A stretch of 64,000 bases of DNA, taken from positions 64,001 to 128,000 of IMG/VR virus record IMGVR_UViG_3300036770_004943; one strand, given 5' to 3'. A program made the translations under genes and the position numbers. The notes beneath the pieces are model-generated. The model made no database searches and was not told the origin of the DNA. It was given only the letters and a program-made list of their open reading frames with translations. This DNA comes from a virus. Of the stretch, positions 58,664-64,000 are shown piece after piece (within the stretch, counting starts at the first letter, position 1; every line of letters starts with the position of its first letter).

Positions 58664-58883
58664 TATTTTATTCTACACAGGTCTTTCAATGGTGGGATTC
58701 CCAACCATTATTTTATTTTTCTTTATTTTTTTACATATATCTTCAGAAAAAAAAGAAATAAATGAAGAGGTTAGAAAAGTATATGATACTGTAACCGTTA
58801 AAAAAGTGGTAAAAATTTACGATACAGTTTACGTAAAAAAAACAAAATGGATAGAAAAAGTAAAAACCGACACAATTAATTAA
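58647..58883 (+). CDS. single-pass membrane protein with periplasmic-type tail
   Basis: 78 aa. A short N-terminus leads to one transmembrane helix (FYTGLSMVGFPTIILFFFIF) and a charged tail containing two copies of a VYDTVTVKK / IYDTVYVKK unit. The layout (N-in, C-out, about 50-residue tail) fits an inner-membrane spanin or a small envelope protein. No decisive motif. Confidence 0.55.
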   Translation: MKKTLDILFYTGLSMVGFPTIILFFFIFLHISSEKKEINEEVRKVYDTVTVKKVVKIYDTVYVKKTKWIEKVKTDTIN

Positions 58884-59857
58884 CTGTGTGTTTCATAAAA
58901 TTTACCTATCTTATCTTTATGATAATCTTCAGCCCTCATAACCCCCGACCAAAAAGCGTGAGCTGATTCTAAACCGTAAACATCTTTTACCATGTCGGAT
59001 ATATTGTGAGCATCAATTTCCCCGTCTGAGGCATCGTAAAAAACCATATCACCGTCAATGTTAATATGAAGAGCCACTTTACTCATATCAAATTCTTCGT
59101 CTAAATAATCTAAAAAATAATCAGAAATATCTTTAATTGATTTAGTTTTAGGGATAAAATAAAATAAAGAACTTGTATTACTTTGATACCTATTAAACTG
59201 AACGTCTTCTTTTGCTGTCGTACACCAACGAGTTCCGGCACCGTAAGTACAAGAAGACCTGTGTGTTGTTGGTATAATAACTAACCAATAGTCATTATCC
59301 ATTAATTTAATGGACTCTTTTTTGATATCACTTTTAGACGGCAATTGTTTAATTGCGTTAGTTATTTCAAACAATAAATAATGGTCATAATATGAATTAA
59401 TATCTTTTGGATTTTTCATTATATTTTCTAATTCAGCTATCGGGTATCTAAATTTAAAATAAGGTGATGGAGTACCATAAGAAATTGAAAATTCTTTTGG
59501 GTTAGATATTGCACTCCAAGCCACAACCTTATCGATATTTTCTTTAGTTAATTTATTTTGTAAATTATGAAAGTTAGTAATCCCTGTAATAAGGTTTTCA
59601 ATTAACATACTAGCAACGTTAAAGGGGTGGAATTTACCTGTGGCTTTTTTAATTTCTTTTAAGGCCCACATTAAATATTTTTGGTTTCCTGAAGGATCAG
59701 AATTTACCAAATCTACAAACCACTCAGGCATTTTTCTACCTTCTTTATAAGATTGTGGTATTAAATAATCTTGGAAATCTTTAATAACAAAAGATTTAGC
59801 ATCATCTAGTCTTCCTTCCGATAAAATTTGTTCCGATATAATTTTTCTAACTAACAT
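58880..59857 (-). CDS. WCT-family protein with capsid-targeting-like leader
   Basis: 325 aa, the shortest leader-bearing paralog and so close to the minimal domain. The leader MLVRKIISEQILSEGRLDD has I-S-E (7-9) and L-S-E (12-14). The family signature NSDPSGNQKYLMWAL is at about 50-64. The core motif HRSSCTYGAGTRWCTTAKED lies at about 205-224, then QFNRYQSNTSSLFYFIPKTK, and a final strand MVFYDASDGEIDAHN matching the 'A.....FDA.D' segment of the 938-aa paralog. Activity unknown. Confidence 0.75.
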   Translation of the reverse strand: MLVRKIISEQILSEGRLDDAKSFVIKDFQDYLIPQSYKEGRKMPEWFVDLVNSDPSGNQKYLMWALKEIKKATGKFHPFNVASMLIENLITGITNFHNLQNKLTKENIDKVVAWSAISNPKEFSISYGTPSPYFKFRYPIAELENIMKNPKDINSYYDHYLLFEITNAIKQLPSKSDIKKESIKLMDNDYWLVIIPTTHRSSCTYGAGTRWCTTAKEDVQFNRYQSNTSSLFYFIPKTKSIKDISDYFLDYLDEEFDMSKVALHINIDGDMVFYDASDGEIDAHNISDMVKDVYGLESAHAFWSGVMRAEDYHKDKIGKFYETHS

Positions 59858-59868
59858 GTTTTCTAATT

Positions 59869-59877
59869 AATAAATAT
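59869..59877 (-). promoter_or_regulatory. late element
   Basis: Reads atatttatt on the minus strand, 11 nt before the start at 59857; next to a divergent host-type element. Confidence 0.5.
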
Positions 59878-59881
59878 TCTA

Positions 59882-59889
59882 TATCTTTG
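59882..59889 (+). promoter_or_regulatory. host-type -7 element
   Basis: TATCTTTG, 22 nt before the ATG at 59912; no TTG at the expected -33 position. Confidence 0.55.
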
Positions 59890-59911
59890 TAATAATAAAT
59901 AACTTACATTA

Positions 59912-60181
59912 ATGGATTTAAAAGAATTTCTAGAAAAAGTTGTCGGTTCGGGCTTAATCCATCTTTCCGAAGGGGGGTGGGAGATAAAACCTTTTGAAAT
60001 TAATACCGGAATTAGGTGTATAACCTTTAAGGGTGAAAGAATCCAAGATTATGGTAACACGGATCCGTACATACTTGAATCGATTGTGCAAGGAATGAAT
60101 TACGCTTACGGTATGGCAATAAAAGATGTTGTTGGAAGTGGTAACGTGTCACAAAGTATAAAACCCTTTAAGTTTATTTAA
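59912..60181 (+). CDS. 89-aa protein, unknown
   Basis: Small alpha/beta protein (FLEKVVGSGLIHLSEGGWEI; GIRCITFKGERIQDYGNTDP). Early-type element, convergent with a HAD hydrolase gene. No recognised family. Confidence 0.5.
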   Translation: MDLKEFLEKVVGSGLIHLSEGGWEIKPFEINTGIRCITFKGERIQDYGNTDPYILESIVQGMNYAYGMAIKDVVGSGNVSQSIKPFKFI

Positions 60182-60187
60182 AGGGGT
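60164..60187. terminator. possible bidirectional terminator
   Basis: An imperfect inverted repeat (acccttta..., ...taaaggggt) overlaps the stop of the plus-strand gene and lies just before the end of the minus-strand gene. Confidence 0.45.
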
Positions 60188-61044
60188 TATTCTTTTTCAA
60201 TAACAATTTTTCTTTTACCACCTTCAGAAGTATCGTAAATAACGAAATGAACTTCAGGGTACATAGTACTTAATTCATTTTCAAGAAAATCTTGTGCTGC
60301 TTTAACATTTCTTTTGTCATCATCAGAAAATCCTAAAGATATTTTTTTGTATTTACCGGCAACCATATGTTTTTTAACACCATCAAGTAATTTTTTAACA
60401 AAATTTTCAATCGCTACTTTCTTAGCGTGTTCAGGATTTGACGCTCCGCCTTTAACTTCAAGACCAAATCTTTCACCAAATTCTTCAGAAGAAACAGGAT
60501 AAAATTCCCCTCTTTCATCTAAATACAAATCTAATAATTGTGTGGCATTAAGCCCCTGAGTTAAACTACTTGGTAATTCTTTTTGAATGTTTGTAAACAT
60601 CATTCTTTTTTCGTCGTCACTTAAAACCATTTTAACAAAAAGTTTAACCCCCTTTTTTAAAGTTTCAGGACTATGACCTCTAGCCGTATTGATAGCGAAA
60701 GGGTTTGCGTGTGTTAAAGCCTCAATAAATTTTTTGTAACTTGGTGCAAAACTACCATTATGTATAGCCTTTTCAGCGTCAACCAAGAAAGATTTGTTAT
60801 CAGTAAAGTCAGCAAATGAATTTGGTGTTGTTCTATAATTAGGGTCTGACCTAAAATGAGCAAACTCTTCAGTTGAAACTTTTACGGGGACCCAACTACC
60901 GTTTTCATTTTTTTCCATGTTAACTTTAGTGGGCATTCTTAAAATATTATCATCCCAATCAAAAACATAAGACCTTAATTTATTTTCAAGTAGTGATTTT
61001 CTAAGTTTTTTATATTGTGTTTCAGTAATTAAAAATTTTTTCAT
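60187..61044 (-). CDS. HAD-superfamily hydrolase with capsid-targeting-like leader
   Basis: 285 aa. Leader MKKFLITE ends in I-T-E (6-8); a second L-L-E follows at 18-20. HAD motif I is YVFDWDDNILRMPT (Asp nucleophile and Asp+2), motif II INTARGHSPE, motif III probably a Lys in NPEHAKKVAIENF, and motif IV ISLGFSDDDKRNVKAA. Unlike the protein at 100-768, the catalytic Asp pair is intact, so phosphatase or phosphotransfer activity is likely. Substrate unknown; a 5' or 3' nucleotide/RNA end is plausible given the other repair enzymes. Confidence 0.75.
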   Translation of the reverse strand: MKKFLITETQYKKLRKSLLENKLRSYVFDWDDNILRMPTKVNMEKNENGSWVPVKVSTEEFAHFRSDPNYRTTPNSFADFTDNKSFLVDAEKAIHNGSFAPSYKKFIEALTHANPFAINTARGHSPETLKKGVKLFVKMVLSDDEKRMMFTNIQKELPSSLTQGLNATQLLDLYLDERGEFYPVSSEEFGERFGLEVKGGASNPEHAKKVAIENFVKKLLDGVKKHMVAGKYKKISLGFSDDDKRNVKAAQDFLENELSTMYPEVHFVIYDTSEGGKRKIVIEKE

Positions 61045-61050
61045 CTAAAT

Positions 61051-61080
61051 TTGTTTATTTATAAATATTACATATCTTTG
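61051..61080 (+). promoter_or_regulatory. host-type promoter of the two-helix membrane protein gene
   Basis: TTG (61051-61053) and TATCTTTG (61073-61080), 19-nt spacer; 24 nt before the ATG at 61105. Confidence 0.7.
61060..61068 (-). promoter_or_regulatory. late element of the HAD hydrolase gene
   Basis: Reads atatttata on the minus strand, 15 nt before the start at 61044. It lies inside the spacer of the opposing host-type promoter, so the two may interfere. Confidence 0.5.
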
Positions 61081-61104
61081 TATTATAATTAAAGATTTAC
61101 ACAC

Positions 61105-61431
61105 ATGAACTATTCGGATTATACAATTAATGAAGTTTGGAAAAATGTATCAACAGAAGAAATTATTAAAATAAAAAAAGCTGCAAAAAAACTTGTTATT
61201 TTAAATAACGAATGGTTTTTATTTCATTTGTTTATGTTGGTGTTTTCACTACCGTCTTTTGTGTTAATGTTTAGTAATTTATCTTTTGGTTTTAATTGTT
61301 TTGTAATAAACCTTGTGATTTACACACCTATATGGTTTTTCTATCTTAAAATAAAACACGTTAACACAGAGTTATTGGAACAGGCGAAAAAAAGAATAGA
61401 AGAAATGGATATTGTCTTAAAGTATCGTTAA
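61105..61431 (+). CDS. small membrane protein with two transmembrane helices
   Basis: 108 aa. Two helices at about 36-56 (LFHLFMLVFSLPSFVLMF) and 58-78 (FNCFVINLVIYTPIWFFYL) form a hairpin between basic cytoplasmic ends. Small two-pass proteins of this kind include holins and exclusion proteins. Early-type promoter argues against a holin and for exclusion or another host-membrane effect. Confidence 0.6.
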   Translation: MNYSDYTINEVWKNVSTEEIIKIKKAAKKLVILNNEWFLFHLFMLVFSLPSFVLMFSNLSFGFNCFVINLVIYTPIWFFYLKIKHVNTELLEQAKKRIEEMDIVLKYR

Positions 61432-61434
61432 ATA

Positions 61435-61455
61435 AAAAACCCCATAGGGGTTTTT
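61435..61455. terminator. bidirectional terminator
   Basis: aaaaacccc-ata-ggggttttt between converging genes. Confidence 0.85.
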
Positions 61456-62869
61456 ATCTTATTTTTTGTAGGAAAACACCGTTTATATTAACACCTGTGA
61501 GTGTTATGGTTTGATTACCGGTTTCAAAATCATCATCTGGACCTAAATTTAATTTAGGTAACAGTTTATCTGTTTTTTTTAAGTCGATTGTATTATAAGC
61601 TTTATAAAAATCACTAGTATAATCACGGTATTGTCTAATTCTTTTCGGTACGTAAACGGTATAGACTCCTGCATCATCTTGGGGTAATTTAGTTCCTTTG
61701 GTTCCCGATCCGAACCATGTGGCAATTACATAACCTTCGTCACCACGTATATAACCGTAACCACTAGCTAATAATTTAACTTTATCACCTTTTCTAAGAC
61801 GTACAGGGTTTTCATTTTTTTCGTAAGGTATGTCACCTTTTTTCTTTTTAGCTATTGAGACTACAACCTTTTTTTCAACAAATCTTAAAAGTTGTTGTAA
61901 TTTTTCTGGTAAATTAGACTCTTTTATAAACTCATCCCAATTAATTTCATCATCTTCAGCATTCCAATAAGTTGTTTTTGAACCACCTTTATATAAAGCA
62001 GATAAACCACCCCTAGGATTTCTAGGAAACCTTTCAGCTGGTTTATCGACATAACCATAAAATAATTTAACTTCTTTATGCCAAGGTAAATTAATATTAA
62101 CATCTTGTGGTTCCGATCCCATTGGAATTTTAGTATGTATCGCCCATTTTCGGTTTGCAGCTTTACTAATAACAAAAATCAAATACTCACCATTGTCAGT
62201 GTAATTTTTAAAATAACTATTATCACCTCTCATAGTAACACACCATTTAGTGTTAGCACCATAAGCACAAGAAGATTGATGTGTTTTAGGGGAAACAAAT
62301 AACCATTCATTATCTTCATAAATTTTGGTTACATCTTTCGCTAATTCTTTTTCTTGAGATTGTAATTTTTTATTGGATAAAGCGTCTTTTAAAGTATTAT
62401 AGTTATATCTATTAATATCTTTAATGGGTAATGCATTAACAAATCGATGAAAATATTTTACCTCTTCAATTAAAGCGTCGGCTAAGTCTTTAAGAAAATA
62501 TTTTACCTCTATATTATCAAAATTAGTTTTTTTAACTCTGCTACTAAACTCATTGGCTAAAATATTTTGACAAATTGGTGGTTTTGTTGGATCACCCTTT
62601 TCATCAGGATAATCATGATTATCCTCTAACCACTGATATATGGTTGATGTGTTTGAGGCCCATTCCATACCTGTAATCTCGTTAACCCCTTCAGAATCCC
62701 AAGCGTTTTTACACATCCATTCAAGATACTTGTTATTACCTGATGAATCTCCAGCTGATAAATAATCAATAAATTTTGGTGGGAGACAAGGGTATTTATC
62801 CTTTGCCTGTTGTATTCTATTCTCGGTTAAGAGTTGTTCTAATATAATATATTTAAAAATATTTTTCAT
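61454..62869 (-). CDS. WCT-family protein with capsid-targeting-like leader
   Basis: 471 aa. Leader MKNIFKYIILEQLLTENRIQ has I-L-E (9-11) and L-T-E (14-16). The family signature GDSSGNNKYLEWM is at about 38-50 (Ser replaces Pro). The core motif HQSSCAYGANTKWCVTMRGD lies at about 199-218, then YFKNYTDNGEYLIFVISKAA and YWNAEDDEINWDEF. The C-terminus adds an SH3-like segment (VRLRKGDKVKLLASGYGYIR, GDEGYVIATWFGSG) absent from the other paralogs. Confidence 0.75.
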   Translation of the reverse strand: MKNIFKYIILEQLLTENRIQQAKDKYPCLPPKFIDYLSAGDSSGNNKYLEWMCKNAWDSEGVNEITGMEWASNTSTIYQWLEDNHDYPDEKGDPTKPPICQNILANEFSSRVKKTNFDNIEVKYFLKDLADALIEEVKYFHRFVNALPIKDINRYNYNTLKDALSNKKLQSQEKELAKDVTKIYEDNEWLFVSPKTHQSSCAYGANTKWCVTMRGDNSYFKNYTDNGEYLIFVISKAANRKWAIHTKIPMGSEPQDVNINLPWHKEVKLFYGYVDKPAERFPRNPRGGLSALYKGGSKTTYWNAEDDEINWDEFIKESNLPEKLQQLLRFVEKKVVVSIAKKKKGDIPYEKNENPVRLRKGDKVKLLASGYGYIRGDEGYVIATWFGSGTKGTKLPQDDAGVYTVYVPKRIRQYRDYTSDFYKAYNTIDLKKTDKLLPKLNLGPDDDFETGNQTITLTGVNINGVFLQKIR

Positions 62870-62876
62870 CCTATCA

Positions 62877-62886
62877 AATAAATATC
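62877..62886 (-). promoter_or_regulatory. late element
   Basis: Reads gatatttatt on the minus strand, 7 nt before the start at 62869. Confidence 0.55.
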
Positions 62887-63243
62887 TTAATCGTCATCAT
62901 TATTATAAATAGACGAAGAAGGTTTTTCAGATTTTTTATGTAATTCATCTGTTAATAAGTAGTTCGTAATCTCTCTAGCCTTTTCTTGGTAGGTTGAAAT
63001 GTTAGCTTCTTGCATTATTGCCCTAACCATCATGAAAACAATAGTGTAGTTTTCATAATATTTTATAATATCATTTAATGTTATATTCGATTTTTTCTTA
63101 ATCTTCTCAAAATCCTCAATAATATTGTCGTTCATTGTCCTAATAAAATGAACTAAATCTTTATCCCGCATTAAAAGGCTAAGTTTAATGACTTCATATA
63201 ATGCTCTAACACTATATGTTTCGTTTTTTGTATTACCTGTCAT
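62887..63243 (-). CDS. 118-aa helical protein, unknown
   Basis: Starts at ATG 63243 (MTGNTKNETYSVRALYEVIK) rather than the TTG at 63249. All-helical, with a Ser/Asn/Asp tail. Late element 19 nt upstream. No recognised family; possibly a virion or assembly protein. Confidence 0.5.
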   Translation of the reverse strand: MTGNTKNETYSVRALYEVIKLSLLMRDKDLVHFIRTMNDNIIEDFEKIKKKSNITLNDIIKYYENYTIVFMMVRAIMQEANISTYQEKAREITNYLLTDELHKKSEKPSSSIYNNDDD

Positions 63244-63262
63244 AACCAATTTATCTATATTA

Positions 63263-63271
63263 GATAAATAT
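63263..63271 (-). promoter_or_regulatory. late element
   Basis: Reads atatttatc on the minus strand, 19 nt before the ATG at 63243. Confidence 0.45.
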
Positions 63272-63297
63272 AGTTCTTAGAAATAAAAATGATAGGG

Positions 63298-63999
63298 TTA
63301 ATCTAATTGATTGAAGATGTCTTCAGGGTTAAAAGAATCAAAGTCTTGTTTATGTTCTTTTGGAACCAATTGAAACCATATACCGTAATGCCAATCTGTT
63401 TTAGGGTCAGTACTAAATTGATGCGCGGTTTTACTGTTATTGATTATTTCTAACCTATCTCTATTTAAAACCTTTATAATAGGGTAGAATTTACCTGCTG
63501 TTGCCTCTCTAAATCCATCATCTTCCATGATAACATCTTTATAACAATAAAGGTAGTCATCAACTTTTGGTTTTGGTTCTTCTATAGACTCATTTAAATT
63601 AGAAAAAATGTTGGATGTTTTATCAAAATCGGTATCTACATCTTTGTAGTAAACCCAATTCGGGTGTTCTTTTATTTCATCTAAATTTAAATTAATATCG
63701 TCAAAACTACCATAATCTAAAAAAGGCCACGGACGATGGCCGGTTAGATAAAAATAACCCAAACCAGTACGGTAGATAAAATCGTCAAGTTCAGTAAGAA
63801 AATCTTCTTTATCGTGTTTATCGTAATCTTTATAACCCACACTAACTAAAAATTGATATACTCTTTCAATGTCTTCTCTATTAGCCGATTCATCAAACCA
63901 TATTTTTTTCCTAAATAAAAAAGGTTCTTCTTCAGTTGATTCGGACATAAATCCGGATTCATTTATTTTATTGAAAATATCATAGGTATCAGTCGGGTT
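63298..63999 (-). CDS. unknown protein, 5' end beyond the window
   Basis: At least 233 aa. The frame stays open through 63948 to the window edge, and the extra residues (TDTYDIFNKINESGF) resemble an internal segment of the same protein (TSNIFSNLNESIEEP), so the ATG at 63948 is probably not the true start. The middle contains FYLTGHRPWPFLDYGSFDD; the C-terminal part (DDYLYCYKDVIMEDDGFREA, then YPIIKVLNRDRLEIINNSKT) looks like a small beta-barrel. No recognised family. Confidence 0.55.
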   Translation of the reverse strand, partial: NPTDTYDIFNKINESGFMSESTEEEPFLFRKKIWFDESANREDIERVYQFLVSVGYKDYDKHDKEDFLTELDDFIYRTGLGYFYLTGHRPWPFLDYGSFDDINLNLDEIKEHPNWVYYKDVDTDFDKTSNIFSNLNESIEEPKPKVDDYLYCYKDVIMEDDGFREATAGKFYPIIKVLNRDRLEIINNSKTAHQFSTDPKTDWHYGIWFQLVPKEHKQDFDSFNPEDIFNQLD

Positions 64000-64000
64000 A

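Noticed and set aside
1-64000. tRNA genes, CRISPR arrays, integrase or transposase
   Set aside because: No cloverleaf-like sequence, no regularly spaced repeats and no recombinase motifs were seen; the only mobile elements are homing endonucleases.

Overview
The window is a densely packed, strongly AT-rich piece of a tailed-phage genome. It carries the T4-type head and packaging module: large terminase, portal, prohead protease, scaffold-like core protein and gp23-type major capsid protein with a recognisable maturation site. It also has a gp5-like baseplate OB-fold protein and a gp55-like late sigma factor. Many non-structural genes are preceded by TTG-N19/20-TAnnTTTG promoters, the signature of the Bacteroidota primary sigma factor, and Shine-Dalgarno sequences are almost absent. 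The best reading is a lytic, contractile-tailed T4-like phage of a Bacteroidota host (Flavobacteriia-like). I see no integrase, tRNA gene or CRISPR array.

Layout. 1-9090 (+): a HAD-like protein, two glycosyltransferases, the late sigma factor and baseplate/tail proteins. 9148-12099: small genes, the first member of a 'WCT' protein family and an HNH endonuclease. 12193-19342 (mostly -): capsid, scaffold, an OmpA-like protein and prohead protease, with a zincin and a secreted CAP protein between them. 19396-22015 (+): a tRNA nucleotidyltransferase/2H-phosphoesterase gene split by a GIY-YIG insertion. 22087-25035: small genes and a full-length type II glutamine synthetase. 25046-38562 (-): portal, terminase, a giant WCT protein and large acidic head-core-like proteins. 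38599-44738: thyA with a homing-endonuclease insertion scar, a KTSC protein and a ClpC-type unfoldase. 44796-49615: a DHH phosphoesterase, a RadA-like ATPase, a DUF932-like protein and an HNH endonuclease. 49684-64000: three more WCT proteins, a putative PD-(D/E)XK nuclease, a UvsE-type UV endonuclease, an ATP-dependent DNA ligase, a HAD hydrolase and many small proteins.

How it works together. Two promoter classes divide the genome. DNA-repair and small accessory genes use host-type TAnnTTTG promoters, several placed exactly 4 nt before the start codon, which implies leaderless mRNA. Structural genes and a scattered set of enzymes carry an ATATTTAT(A/T) element shortly upstream, presumably read with the gp55-like sigma factor. 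The scattered late enzymes share a second feature: a short basic/hydrophobic N-terminal leader ending in (L/I)-x-E, which is the cleavage rule of the T4 gp21 prohead protease and matches the site seen in this phage's own capsid protein (INE, residues 58-60). I infer that about 15 proteins are capsid-targeted, cleaved during head maturation and injected with the DNA. They include four WCT paralogs, a zincin, a DHH phosphoesterase, a HAD hydrolase, a nucleotidyltransferase and a tRNA-repair enzyme. This putative injected arsenal is the most interesting system in the window.
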